Shown: positions 1 to 11,355, counted from the stretch's first letter. The stretch: DNA of 64,000 bases from Embiotoca jacksoni (GCA_022577435.1 JAKOON010000003.1:5763001-5827000), one strand, 5' to 3'. A program made the numbers and translations. The notes: generated by a model not told the origin, from the letters alone.

Positions 1-54
<54 letters not shown>
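1..54. repeat. (AC)n microsatellite, cut by the window edge
   Basis: An uninterrupted AC dinucleotide run fills the first 54 bases and then breaks into CACTCACTC. Its true length is unknown because the window starts inside it. On the opposite strand it reads as (GT)n, the commonest microsatellite type in fish genomes. Confidence 0.97.
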
Positions 55-58
<4 letters not shown>

Positions 59-299
59 TCATCACCTCCAACAAATGGGGTTCTTTCCACAAGCAAACAC
101 AGACGAGGCACAGCCAAGTGAGATGCACTCAGTGCACCAGCATCCAGAGGCTGGCTGCCTTATCGTTCCAGGTTCAATTACACACACTTCCGCTTAAACA
201 CACAAATGAGGGCAAGTGAGGCAAGGTGGTATCCACACTATTGGTTTTCCAAGGTGTTCCTGAACTGCAGAGGGGAGGGGCTGTAATGCAAAGAGACAG

Positions 300-735
300 A
301 TTCAGGTCACTCACTCACTGCTGGGATGAATATAGAAGGAGAGAAGATGCTGCATATTGGAGAGAAAGAGGGGTGTGTGGGATGGGGCGAAGGATGATGA
401 GAAGAAGGGGAGACCAAGGAGGCAAATGGCGGGAACGTCTCAAGTCCTGCAGGAAGATGAAATGAATGTAGCTGTGATGAGGAAGCCTCACACACAGAGA
501 GAAGGATTGTGGGATAAAAAAGAAAAAGAGAAGGGAATGGATCATAACAAGCGGGGGCGATGGGAACATAGTGGGATACAAATGGAGAAGGTATGAGAGA
601 GGGCGAGTGGTGCCAGAGGAAGGGAGGAGAAAGTGGAGGGAGATGGTAATTGACATGAAGGGAAAGTGACAAGCGAAAAGATGAGTATGTAGGGAGGAGG
701 AGAACAGTCAGAGAGAAAGACAGAATTACTATTGA
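300..735. other. Purine-rich (AG-rich) tract on the + strand
   Basis: The + strand is dominated by A and G, with many GAGA, GGAG and GAAG runs. This leaves long stop-free frames on the - strand that would give Ser/Pro/Leu/Phe-rich low-complexity peptides. Those frames have no domain and no initiation context of note, so I do not call a gene. Long purine tracts of this kind can form triplex DNA, but that is inference. Confidence 0.6.
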
Positions 736-1619
736 ATGAGGAAGGTGGGGAGCTTTGGAAGGCAATGCAGACAAGAGGGAGAGGGAACATGCTGTCATAC
801 AGACCAACACTCAATATACAGGACTCACGAATATCTTAAATCATTGAACAAAATAGCCTGTGTAATGACAAGGGATTGTACTCTGCCTGCACATAATTCA
901 TGGGGCAGTGGTCCCACCCACTTCTACAGTCAAGAGAAATTGTGGCTTCAGTTTTTCTGTTTGACGTATGTCTGTTTATTTTGTATGAGACAATCTTTTA
1001 TGAGATGCGTCCTGAAAATGCACTTTGTTTTGTTTGTTTTATGCCACAAAGCTGGTCTCCCACATGCTGAATATTTGAGAGCTTTTTTGTGGATACCACA
1101 GGTGTATATGCCAGGATCTTTGTTCAACAAGACAGGTGGGAAGGAACCTACAAAAACCTTCACAGCAGGACCAGAGTATGACTTAATAAGTGCCACCGCT
1201 TGTTAGCATGGCAAAAACCTCTGCTACACATTGTGAAAGGCTACATCTGATTCTGTCTGAGGAGAACTATTTTAGAACACATCTAAAAAACAATGACAAA
1301 AACAATGGAAGTCATTTCTGCTGGTAGTGTTAATTTGGTTGTAAAACCGAGGCTATATTTAGACTTGATTATTATTCTAGTCACCAACTCAAATAAGTAA
1401 AGCTAAAGACAAATCAGTGAAGAGAAAAGGCTGTGGGAAGTATGGGTGCACAGGTTGCTGCAGCACCCCCTGGCAGATGGTAGAAGACCTGCACGTACAC
1501 AACAGGATAAATACAATAAAGCAAAAAGTTTTATTTCATTCTAGTTGTTTATGCTCGTACGCTAATGACATTTTCCTTTTAGTAAGTAGCTTAAAAGTGG
1601 ATATTAGGTTTTAAACTTT
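736..1619. other. No recognisable feature
   Basis: AT-rich unique-looking sequence. The open frames are short, cysteine- and phenylalanine-rich and not domain-like. I see no repeat structure or RNA gene. Confidence 0.5.
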
Positions 1620-1910
1620 TAGTCTGGCCGGAAATGCCAGCCAGGTCAGTGATGTTACGTAACGCACCCCAAACAGGTGCAACAGCTCCTTTAAAATGGC
1701 GGCGCAAAGATGACTTGTGGCTTTCCCTATGTCTATTATCACGCGTAAAACTTTTCGGGGGAGAATTAACAACTGGCAGCAGGACCAGCGGCACATACGA
1801 AGATAGACAAGTACCTCGGTGGACTGTTTGCCAGGTAGAGAGGTAGCAGGGAGCTAACATTTGTCAAGTTGGAGCAGGATAGGAAGCTAGCGGCTAACAG
1901 CACTCAGGTG
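1620..1910 (+). promoter_or_regulatory. Candidate CpG-containing promoter and first non-coding exon
   Basis: This block is richer in CpG than its surroundings. It contains a perfect 10-bp palindrome GTTACGTAAC (1654-1663), the kind of site bound by bZIP factors of the CREB/ATF or PAR/E4BP4 class. It also contains AAAATGGCGGC (1693-1703), which matches the core of the YY1 motif often found just downstream of vertebrate transcription starts. Possible splice donors follow at CCAG|GTAG (1834/1835) and ACTCAG|GTGT (1907/1908). An exon-like block with strong splice signals lies 170 bp downstream on the same strand. GCTAGC and GCTAAC words, which I recall as common around fish 5' ends, occur at 1886-1900. 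There is no TATA box. An old dispersed repeat is the main alternative. Confidence 0.35.
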
Positions 1911-2077
1911 TAATGAGGAGGAAAATGTCGCCATCGCAGCGAGGGAAGTGTTTTTGTACACCACATTTCATACAGAACAGCAATTTAAGGTATTTTACAC
2001 AAGTCATTAAAATGTTTGTACTGGGTTTAACTACCATTTTGGTCATTGTGTGAGGCCTTCCTGCTGTTTTTCCATAG

Positions 2078-2248
2078 TTCACCTGCCGAGCGCTCCTCAG
2101 CTCAGGACTTCTGAGGAGATCAGTAGACCAGAGAGTGAACTGGTTATCTCAGACGTGGAGAATGGCTGAGCACAGAAGTTTTAACCAAGAACAGACTTCG
2201 CGGAGGACTTCACGGTGCACAAGACCTGCAGGGAGATGTTTCACACAG
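2078..2248 (+). other. Candidate internal or 5' exon with strong splice signals
   Basis: A pyrimidine-rich acceptor ending TTTTTCCATAG precedes 2078, and a near-consensus donor CACAG|GTGAGTAC follows 2248. The block is 171 bp, exactly 57 codons. The frame starting at 2078 is open from acceptor to donor; the other two frames are closed. That frame contains an ATG at 2162 with A at -3 and G at +4, a strong Kozak context, and would enter the next exon in phase 0. The encoded peptide is hydrophilic and rich in Arg, Ser and Thr, and I recognise no domain. Together with the promoter-like block upstream it could be the 5' end of a + strand gene whose later exons I cannot find. It could equally be a fossil of a repeat or a long non-coding RNA exon. 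Confidence 0.3.
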
Positions 2249-4738
2249 GTGAGTACAATAACTAACTGATGTTGAAGTGTGTCCTCAGAGGACAGCGTCT
2301 ACCACCATAAGTAGGTGTGTGAAAGCGCTGCAGACTCTCTTTGTGCAGTAATACCTGTGTTTGTGTCGAGTTTATACTGCCTTTTCATCTCTGTGTTTGC
2401 TCCCCTGGTAGTGATGCTTTATTCTGCTGTTAAAGTGGCATGTCATTTAGTTTCTGTAGACTCAACTGTTTGCTGTACCTGCAGTGGCATCCATGAACCT
2501 TTTTTATTTTCATTTTTTACCTGTCTGAGGCTATGCTGAGGAAGGTGGTTTATAATTGACACTCGGTATACATTTCAACTCTCCTTTTTTACTTTTAGTT
2601 GAGTAAATTTTTACACACTTTAGATTTACTTGAGTAAAAGATTGTATTACTTTCCCTCCCTGTTTGTTTGTAACACTTCCAATTCTAAGCTTAAACTACT
2701 AATGTCAGCAAATCTTACTGAAATTAAATTAACTGTCAAATTCAGAAGAGATATGTTGGGTGGTTGAGAGTAGCTGGACAGAGTGCGATGACATGGTTGA
2801 ATACAAATTTTTTTTTTTACATTATTTTATACAGGCTTGATGTGATAGAAACATTGTTTTTAAAGTTAACAGACTTTCTCTTTGCTTTTAGTTTTTTTTT
2901 GGGGGGGGGGGGGGGGGAATTGTGGTGGAAATGAACAGTTTTCCATTGACAAGATTTTTACAGTAAGTTGCAGGAGTAAATTGTCAACCAGTTAAAAAAA
3001 AAATAGAAGATATTCTTCGATAATTGTTAGTTATCTTAACTGTAAACCTCTCACAGCCTTTTAGTGTAGGTTACAGTTAAGTACTGCCAGCTTGATGTGA
3101 TACATTATGTGGTTCAATTTCAGCATTATAGCAGCAGGTGTGTATACCCCCCACTCTCTACCATGCTACACATTCATAGATCCTTGGAGTGCAAAGGCTT
3201 CGGTAATCGATTCTCACTGTGCAGAGCTGTTGGTGCTTCTTTTTTCATGGCTGGATCTGCCACTATTTATATTAGTCCATGCATTACAAGTACAAGCAAG
3301 AAATATGACTTCTGTCCATCACATCACCATGTGGGAAGACAAACACTCTGATTAGAGTGCAAAGGTGTATGTGGAAGAAAAATCCATACAAACACCAGGA
3401 GAACAGGCAGAGGGACCTTAAAGAATTAGGTACAAGATTAAAATTCAAGTCCTTGTTTCTGTGAGGCTGTGCTGGTCACTGAGCCACAATGACACTCCTC
3501 ATAAGTCCTTTGATCAAACTCACAGGAGAGCAGCGAAAGGAGAGGAAATGTTCCCTCAGAGCAAAGGTGAAGGGTCACATACCTTTCGAGCAATGACAGA
3601 AACGAGCAGATGAAGTCAGGGAGAGAAAAACGCAGCGCACTGATATAGCTACTTTTTAAGTTAGTCGAAGCTATTTTACCAAATGCCGCCCTGTCTCAGG
3701 CTCTACATTTTTGGCAGCATGTTTTTTTCTTCCAGAAAATACTTTTTATCAGTTCAAGACATTATATCCCCCGATTAATTTGCATACAAATTACTGCCTC
3801 AGCCAAAGTGGTGATGAAATGCTGCCTTTTTTATAAGTGTCATGAAGACACTGCTACTTTAACTTCCACAGAAAATAATGTTCCACTTCAGTACAAGAAA
3901 ACAGTAGCAATCAGTAGCTGTGGTTACATGCACACTGTTTTTCATTCTAATGGAATATTTCTGGTCAACTGTTTATATCGGATGTGATCGGATATGGTCT
4001 GGTGTTTACACGCACTGACTCATTTGATTGGAACAAATGTGCGACATGCACATAAGTGATGAACACGTCATGTGTTTCATCATCTCACTGATGGTTGATA
4101 TTTATCGTCTGTTCAGGGGAGTATAGATGCTGTAATTGTGTTGCTCTTAATCCAAGCAACAGCTTGGTAACAAGGCATGCTTACTCCTGCCCCTTCCTCC
4201 TCTTAACACCAGAAATCAGTGGATGAGGGTCCGCAGCTAAGACCGGTACAGAGAGTAGTACTTGGAAAGTACCTGAAAGCATATTTACAGCCTAAAGAAT
4301 CACTGCAAATACAGAAAACACAACCAAATTCTAAATTGTATTGCATTATTTATGTATTTGCTTCAGCTGTCTTAATTTGATTATGTCTATGTCCATGTTT
4401 ATTTTGGCATTGAGCTCTTAAGGCCACCATACTTATTTGATTAATTAAATAAACAATCAATAATATTCTACATCAAAAATGTTTTATTTTTTTTTGCAAT
4501 TTGCTTCCTCCACTTCCATTCATGTATTTTTAGGAGCAGTTGAGTACAATACTCCTGCATAGTAAGCTGCTTGTCAGACTTGTGACCTTCGTATTTCTAA
4601 AATCCTGGTAACCCTGGTGCATAGCACACACTCCAACTGAGCAAAGCTTAGAGTAGAATAAATGGGACTAATTTACATCCTGATAACACAGATGGTACAC
4701 ACAAGCCTACACATAAATACATGATCAATCTTTTATAA
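2249..4738. other. Mostly featureless; T9G17 homopolymer at 2892-2917
   Basis: AT-rich sequence without a credible gene. At 2892-2917 nine T are followed by seventeen G, a likely slippage site and possible sequencing or assembly artefact. Around 3930-4060 the words TTACATGCACA, ATCGGATGTGATCGGATATGG and TTTACACGCAC resemble a degraded fish DNA-transposon remnant, but I cannot delimit it. Confidence 0.45.
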
Positions 4739-4760
4739 ACACACACACACACACACACAC
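4739..4760. repeat. (AC)11 microsatellite
   Basis: A short uninterrupted AC run in AT-rich sequence. Confidence 0.9.
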
Positions 4761-5341
4761 CCACATTATAATGCAGGTTCACTCTTTAAAAGCAAATCGA
4801 TTAAGATCTTTTCTAAGAAAACATTACTACATATGAAAACAGCTGCTCGTGTCAGAAACTTCATTTGTTTTACTTGAAAAATGAACTTCAGAAAGTTAAA
4901 AAAAAGTCCAGAATCTTTTTTTTCATTCGACAGTAGTTCATTTTACACAAGCTTTCTCCTTACTGTTTGACTTTTGATCGAGACACAGATGAACTCATAA
5001 TGTTTTAATAGAAATTCCTTTTCTATTTAAGTCCCTGACACCTTGCCTACATGGTTGCTTTACGTGTTTTTTCTTCTGACAAGCCGGCACAGACATTTTA
5101 CAGTCACATCCCGCTACATTTGTTCCTTTGTGTGTGGTCCTGTCTGTTTGGATGAAGGGGTGACCTCTGGCTTTTCGACAGAGAGGAGGGAGAATTAGAA
5201 GAAAGAGGGGAGCGAGGGATAGAGAGACGGATAGAGGGTTTGATGAATAGAGTGGTGTGGAAGAAAGTGTCTCGTGAAAAGAGAAGAGGAATGAGGTCAT
5301 TATCTGTGTCCTCACCTGTGGCCTCCAGTCCACACAAACAA

Positions 5342-5360
5342 AAACACACACACACACACA
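5342..5360. repeat. (AC)n short microsatellite
   Basis: A run of about nine AC units. The neighbouring purine-rich and pyrimidine-rich stretches produce chance open frames on both strands. Confidence 0.85.
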
Positions 5361-5639
5361 ATCCACATTTCATCAGCAAAAGCAACAACACCTCTGCCCC
5401 GCTCTGCTTCTCAACAAACCTCCTCAAACTCTGCTGTGTCTGCTTGTACAATGATTTCCTTTTCTCCACAGCTTCTCCTCGGTCGTACATAATCCTGAGC
5501 TTTTAAACATCTTTCTCCCTGATTCATTGTAGTTTCTTCTTTTCCTACAAGTTTGATCTAACCATCACACTCATCACAGTGATGACATCACTATTACAAT
5601 CCCGTTTCCCCTCTCCACCCTATTACTGCTTAAAAATTT

Positions 5640-5702
5640 TTTTTTACCTCCTTCCCTTCCTTCCCTTCCTTCCCTCCCCCCTCTCCCCATCCCCCCTCTT
5701 CT
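5640..5702. repeat. Polypyrimidine (CCTTC/TTCCC)n tract
   Basis: A run of T and C with repeated CCTTCCCTT units followed by C-rich segments. It is a low-complexity, mirror-like tract. Confidence 0.8.
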
Positions 5703-5784
5703 GGAGCAAGTAGGCTCTAATCACATCCACTGGACCATGATCACCCTTTTCCTCCTCTTCCTCTTCCTTCTCCTCTTTGTGCCC

Positions 5785-6010
5785 CTCCACCCTCACGCAC
5801 GTTTGCGAGGCGGGTCATGCCTCTTGAGGCAGCAGAGCAGAGAAATTGCCTGTTATCGAGGGTCGATTTTTCATGCGCTTGTAAATTGCTTTGTATTGAC
5901 ACTCTGTCAGAGCAGGGTCGTCACACTGGCCCAGGCCACTCGCCACCCCGCGGTCGCGCTGCTGTTCTCGGGATGCTTTCACCGGGACTGAGAGTGCTCA
6001 GGAGGGGTGT
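5785..6010. promoter_or_regulatory. Small CpG-rich block, candidate regulatory element
   Basis: About 15 CpG dinucleotides occur in some 220 bp, including CCCGCGGTCGCGCT near 5947, in a region where CpG is otherwise scarce. Within it, 5845-5900 is AT-richer and looks like a conserved-element core. The open frames over it depend on a Leu/Phe-rich CT tract and do not look like a protein. A distal enhancer or an unmethylated small CpG island is possible; this is inference. Confidence 0.25.
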
Positions 6011-6058
6011 AGCTTGTTCGTGTGTTTGGCTGTTGACTGTAATCTTTTGACTCAATGT

Positions 6059-6080
6059 TGTGTGTGTGTGTGTGTGTGTG
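6059..6080. repeat. (TG)11 microsatellite
   Basis: Uninterrupted TG run. Confidence 0.9.
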
Positions 6081-6301
6081 AGTCATGGATTTCTGTCGGG
6101 ATTTGAGGGGCTTTCATTCAGGGTTGTTGAAGAGACTTTGGGGTGGAGATTACAATACTAACAGAAGCTGTCTTTTCTTTGTGGAGATCTGCAAATGGCT
6201 GTATGTTGACAATTTTCAAAACACCTCGGTTATGAATGTAGCATGCTTTACATCATTTTTCCTCTTCTGTATAAGTCCATCAACTTGGATAGTGTTGATG
6301 C

Positions 6302-6336
6302 TTTTTTTTTTTTTTTTTTTTTTTAATTTTTTTTTA
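6302..6336. repeat. Poly(T) tract
   Basis: Twenty-three T, then AA, then about ten more T. Poly(A) on the - strand could mark a retroposed sequence, but no recognisable retroposon body lies beside it. Confidence 0.8.
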
Positions 6337-7348
6337 GATCTTTTGCAGCTTTTTATTTATTGTCACAAAATTTTAATCCTGTACTTCATTCACCTTTTTA
6401 AAAGCATGATTAAAAAACATAACATCCCTCAAAAGGCTGTTTCTAAATTTGTTGTCCATAGTATTACTAAAAAACAGTTTTTTTCACAGTGAACAGAGTT
6501 CACATAATGTACAACACTGCTACCTGCAGCTTTGAGTTCCTGTGTTTACGTTCAAGCTCCTTGTTGCATCATTCTCTTTTCTCTCTTTTTTTCTGTGTTA
6601 ATGCGTCTCTGTGTGTCTGTGTGCAAGTTGCTCCCATCTCTTTCTCACCCATCTTGTCTTCAATCTCTCCACCTCTCCCCTGTCTTTTATGTTTCATGCC
6701 TCTTACACATTCTCTTTTCTTTGTTTCTCTACGGTTTCCCCTTATTTCTTCCTTTTTTGTCACACAAATGCCGAACCACAACACTGAGATTTAACACGGT
6801 GCGACTGAGTTGACTGTTTCAAACATGTTGTGAATTTTGCCTGCTAATAAGGTTGCTAATGTATGCATTTTGACTTTGAGTTAGCTGAAGTGTTTTCTGC
6901 AGCAGTTCTGTGTGTGTGCGCTAGTTCGTTGGTTTCTTTCCACAGTAAGGCTCAATATAGAATCAAAAAACAAGCCATGAATAAAACAGTGTCTCCATGC
7001 ACAGCAGTGCTAAACTCAGGTAGAGGCTGAGATGACTTAAAGGAATATTCCACTGAAATCTGTCTTTTAAGTATCAGATACTCTCTGCCTCAAGGCTCGA
7101 AAATACGTCTCCAAAAAGTTTGCTGCTTAGCTTCTTTACAGAGGAAGCAGCTGCAGTCAGTTTGGATTATTAATGGGGATGGACATTTAACAGAAACTAT
7201 TCAGCTCTCATTAAAAAAAACTAAATTTACCACAGCCCTAAGCTCAAGAATCAAGAGTAAAATGTAATGTACAGATCAATTCAGTAGTAATAATAATCTA
7301 TACAAATAAAGTCATTATCAGTTCTTTTGCTTTAAACACTTTGATTTA
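6337..7348. other. No recognisable feature
   Basis: AT-rich and CT-rich sequence up to the TA at 7347-7348 that flanks Tc1 element A. Open frames at 6489-6813 are Ser/Leu/Phe/Cys-rich and come from a pyrimidine-rich stretch. Confidence 0.5.
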
Positions 7349-7565
7349 CAGTGGGTACGGAAAGTATTCAGACCCCTTTACATTTTTCACTCTTTGTTTC
7401 ATTGCAGCCATTTTCTAAAATCAAAAAAGTTCATTTTATTTCTCATTAATGTACACTAAGCACCCCATGTTGACAGAAAAAAACAGAAATGTAGAAATTT
7501 GTGCAAATTTATTAAAAAAGAAAAACTGAAATATCACATGGTCATAAGTATTCAGACCCTTTGCT
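7349..7565 (+). repeat. Left inverted repeat of Tc1 element A
   Basis: About 217 bp, complementary to 8466-8683. The outer copy of AAGTATTCAGACCC is at 7360-7373, and the inner copy lies just before the end of the repeat near 7546-7559. These are the expected transposase-binding direct repeats. Confidence 0.92.
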
Positions 7566-7613
7566 GTGACACTCATATTTAACTCACATGCTGTTCATTT
7601 CTTCTGATCCTCC

Positions 7614-8466
7614 TTGAGACGGTTCTACTCCTTCATTGGCCGTCCAGCCAAACTGAGCAATCGTGGGAGAAGAGCCTTGGTGAGAGAGGTAAAGAAGAAC
7701 CCAAAGATCACTGTGGCTGAGCTCCAGAGATGCAGTAGGGAGATGGGAGAAAGTTCCACAAAGTCAACTATCACTGCAGCCCTCCACCAGTCGGGGCTTT
7801 ATGGCAGAGTGGCCCGACGGAAGCCTCTCCTCAGTGCAAGACATATGAAAGCCCGCATAGAGTTTGCCAAAAAACACATGAAGGACTCCCAGACTATGAG
7901 AAATAAGATTCTCTGGTCTGATGAGACCAAGATTGAACTTTTTGGCGTTAATTCTAAGAGGTATGTGTGGAGAAAACCAGGCACTGCTCATCACCTGCCC
8001 AATACAATCCCAACAGTGAAACGTGGTGGTGGCAGCATCATGCTATGGGGGTGTTTTTCAGCTGCAGGGACAGGACGACTGGTTGATAGAAGATATAAGA
8101 GATATCCTGGAAGAAAACCTCTTCCAGAGTGCTCTGGACCTCAGACTGGGCCGAAGGTTCACCTTCCAACAAGACAATGACCCTAAGCACACAGCTAAAA
8201 TAACAAAGGAGTGGCTTCGGAACAACTCTGTGACCATTCTTGACTGGCCCAGCCAGAGCCCTGACCTAAACCCAATTGAGCATCTCTGGAGAGACCTGAA
8301 AATGTCTGTCCACCAACGTTCACCATCCAACCTGACGGAACTGGAGAGGATCTGCAAGGAAGAATGGCAGAGGATCCCCAAATCCAGGTGTGAAAAGCTT
8401 GTTGCATCATTCCCAAGAAGACTCATGGCTGTACTAGCTCAAAAGGGTGCTTCTACTCAATACTGA
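7614..8466 (+). pseudogene. Tc1 transposase, 5' deleted and frameshifted
   Basis: DD34E transposase of the Tc1 family, which would cut and paste the element at TA sites in the nucleus. Recognisable homology begins at about 7641 with GRPAKLSNRGRRALV, which is the linker after the helix-turn-helix region. The two N-terminal helix-turn-helix domains and the start codon present in copy C are missing. Catalytic residues are all kept: WSDETK (first Asp), QQDNDPKH (second Asp) and NPIEHLW (Glu), with 34 residues between the second Asp and Glu. A net 20-bp deletion near 8085-8100 shifts the frame, so the first half reads to 8180 in one frame and the second half in another, ending at the stop 8464-8466. 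Coding ends where the right inverted repeat starts. Confidence 0.93.
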
Positions 8467-8683
8467 GCAAAGGGTCTGAATACTTATGACCATGTGATAT
8501 TTCAGTTTTTCTTTTTGAATAAATTTGCACAAATTTCTACATTTCTGTTTTTTTTCTGTCAAGATGGGGTGCTGAGTGTACATTAATGAGAAATAAAATG
8601 AACTTTTTTGATTTTAGCAAATGGCTGCAATGAAACAAAGAGTGGAAAATTTAAAGGGTTCTGAATACTTTCCGTACCCACTG
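8466..8683 (+). repeat. Right inverted repeat of Tc1 element A
   Basis: About 218 bp, complementary to 7349-7565. It starts at the last base of the transposase stop codon. Confidence 0.92.
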
Positions 8684-11213
8684 TATATGTTTTGATTGCA
8701 GGTAATACGTGTAAAAAGTAGCTGCTTTTGGAATAAGTTCAGGTTCAAAATGGTAAACTTTCTCTTGAAGGAGTTACGGACAGAAACTGAAGGGATAATT
8801 TCACTGTGCCAAAGTAACAGCTAGCCTGACTGCCTGCCTGTGGCTCGCAGCTTCAGTTTTCTTTGCTGTGATGATAGTCTGGAAAGCCTGTTTGCATTAA
8901 TGTTCTCTCAGCCACTCTGAAGGGCAGACCAATTACTGACCAGTGTCAGTGGCTAAGTGTGATGTCGTTAAAGTTTTTTTTTTTTCTAAATGAAGTTGTA
9001 GATTTTACACATGGTGGTCAATGCCGAATGGTTAGAGGCTGCTCCGATAATTGTAAAATATTGAGATCTCCACCCGGTTGGATACAATGACTGAATATGA
9101 TGATGGCCAAATGACTCCCAATGGAGTGCGGGCAGACTCATCTTCATTCAGTGCATTTGGGTGTGATACCACCAGGCTAAGCAAAGGCTGCATCTTTGCT
9201 TTAAACGGTTGTTTGATCGGATGCAGTTTACACAAGTCTACAATTTGAAGTGATCAGTGTAATCCTACACCTTGTGGCAAATGTTTTCAGTAACTGCTTT
9301 GTTAAAAATGTGAACAAAAAGGTCAGGGATGGGTCATATTTGAAAGTGTGTGAACAACAATTAGTTTTCTGTCAGTCTTTACCAACATGACACACATGTT
9401 GTTGACTATCTGCTTTTTCCTGCGCCAAACTATCAATATTATATTGGTCTTTAAATTGCTCTTGACAATGTATAACATACATTGAAATCATGCACTATTT
9501 GTCTGTGTATTTACATGAGCACGCAGTCCTTCTTGTGAGTTTGTCTACATGAAACCCCATGAGTGGTCATGACTGTCAGAAGGACAGACTGAATATAATC
9601 CTGTCGATGGGTGAGTTGGGCTGCCCTGCTGGCCAGTGGGATACACTTTGAGGTAGGCGCTTAGATCCCACCCGTTATCCAGCAGCCCAAAGCAGGAATA
9701 TAAATAAAAAGGGCTCAGAAGTCAACCAACCAACCCCCCCCCCCCTAACCCCACCTGTATTACTGTGGCAGAAATAAGGACAGAATATTTGAAGATTTCT
9801 ATTTGAAACAGAGTTACTCTCCAGTTATGAGTGAACCAAAGGCATCAGGTCCTTCATGAGTGGGTGGCAGCAGACATATATTCATGTTTCTCTGCAGCCA
9901 TTGGCTTCAGTGTGGTGCCATCTCCCTGGCAAGCTGTGCCGATGTCTGTGTTTGACACCCACTCTCTTGGTAGGGTGGCACAATCTAGACTGCACTGGCA
10001 CAGATCTCATGCCAAGCTCTTTTCCTGTGAAAAGATGGAGCAATGAGTGGATGGTTAAAATGCACACAAAGAGGCAGAAGTGGAAAGAAGGTGTAGCGGA
10101 GAGATAGAGAGCTATGAAAGGAATGAAAGAAAAGGATGAAAGACCCGAGGACATATAGAGGCTGGTCAGGAAGTAGAAACTGAGGCAATGTGAGGATTCT
10201 AACAGTGGTGTTGAAAAGGGAAAAAAAGGACAGAGTGAGTCCAGATGTGGTGTGAAAACGAGTAGAGAGGAAAAGGCTGAAACTGATAAATGGGTAGAGA
10301 GAAATGAGGAATGCCTAAGAGACTTTCTTTCTTCCTTCTGTTCCTTCCAATGTTGAGCCAAGCCAGCCCTCCTGGCAGATGTCCCTCCTCCACCCTGTCC
10401 GCCCCACCTGCTTCCCCTCCCTCTGTCCTCCTGCTAAACTCCTCCTCTGTCCTGTATGCCACACAGCTGCACATCCACTCCCTGTGCATTACGACTCATA
10501 TGCCAAGCCTGCGTCCTGTAAGAGCTCTCCAATCTGACGCTAGCTTGTCTCAAAGTATATTAAAGCTGCACTGGGGGAGACACCCCACGTAAAACTACAC
10601 AGCCTTTATTAATCTAAGTCGCACATTGGGGCTGCAGCTGATATGAGAGTCCCATTCCCAGTAACTGTCATGCCACAGAGACACAGTTTATTTCAATTAG
10701 AACCACATCACCTTTACCTTCTGATTATTAAAGTACAGGTAATCAATCTAACTTTCCTTAGCAAACAGTTGCCCCCTTATTGTATTTGCTGTCATGTGTC
10801 TTTTTCATCTCCACGAACTTTCTTGGGGAGAAATGTGGCTCTTTAGCGCCTGAGCACTCCGCTGCATTCACCAATCACTTTGTCTGTGTGACCATTGGTC
10901 TTTGGCAGGTAGCGTGTCATAGGTTTTAAAGTGTTTGTGCTGAAAACAGCTGCCTGTTTCTGGACACGGGCTCGGTGAGATTGATGCGAATGACTGGAAA
11001 TTGTAAAGTTGCAAACCAAAACAGTGAGCTGAAAGACGGTCAAATGAGTTCATAGAGGTGGGAGGAGCTGCAGCTGGTTGTTATTTCTCTGTGGGTTATC
11101 GCTATAACGTCGCTACACTTATTTTAACATTCATTGTTAAAATCAAGTACTTTTGGAAACTGTGTAAAAATCTTAGTCAACATAATGTACTTTAAAATAC
11201 ATGAAAAATGAAA
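8684..11213. other. No gene seen; C11 run and purine-rich tract
   Basis: Unique-looking sequence. A run of eleven C lies at 9734-9744. 10050-10330 is AG-rich on the + strand and gives chance Ser/Phe/Leu/His-rich frames on the - strand. I see no RNA gene, splice-flanked exon or transposon end. Confidence 0.5.
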
Positions 11214-11313
11214 TCACGCTGCTCTTCTAGACTTTCCAAATGTTATCGGACTGAATGGATCAAATTCTGATGGTGAAACAAATAATTTCTTGGGGCTGTA
11301 ATGCTCAAAACTA
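11214..11313 (+). repeat. Left part of a dispersed repeat split by Tc1 element B
   Basis: The stretch GCTGCTCTTCTAGACTTTCC and the following ~75 bp match 52655-52745 with scattered differences. The similarity stops at the TA where Tc1 element B begins and resumes after its other end. Confidence 0.75.
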
Positions 11314-11355
11314 CACTGCTCAAAAAAAAAATAAAGGGAACACTTAAACAACACA
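11314..11355 (+). repeat. Left terminal inverted repeat of Tc1 element B
   Basis: Forty-two bases from CACTGCTC to ACAACACA, complementary to 12750-12788. It differs mainly by three extra A in the A-run. Confidence 0.9.

Larger units (their letters stand above)
7349..8683 (+). mobile_element. Tc1 element A (Tc1/mariner), internally deleted
   Basis: The element starts CAGTGGGTACGG and ends CCGTACCCACTG, with TA on both sides (7347-7348 and 8684-8685), the target duplication of Tc1/mariner. Long inverted repeats of about 217 bp lie at each end and contain two direct-repeat copies of AAGTATTCAGACCC, the IR/DR arrangement of fish Tc1 elements. It is 1335 bp long, against 1632 bp for element C of the same subfamily at 56720-58351. 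The difference is a deletion of about 280 bp near 7640 that removed the start and DNA-binding part of the transposase, and a net 20-bp deletion near 8085-8100. It cannot make its own transposase, but the ends look intact, so mobilisation in trans would be possible in principle. Confidence 0.96.

Noticed and set aside
307..814. Open frames of 90-167 codons on the - strand, Ser/Pro/Leu-rich
   Set aside because: They arise from the purine-rich + strand, have no domain, and overlap each other in different frames.
5737..6050. 84-codon frame starting with a Leu/Phe-rich signal-like stretch
   Set aside because: The hydrophobic start is the translation of a CT-rich low-complexity tract, the following sequence has no domain, and a second frame is equally open.
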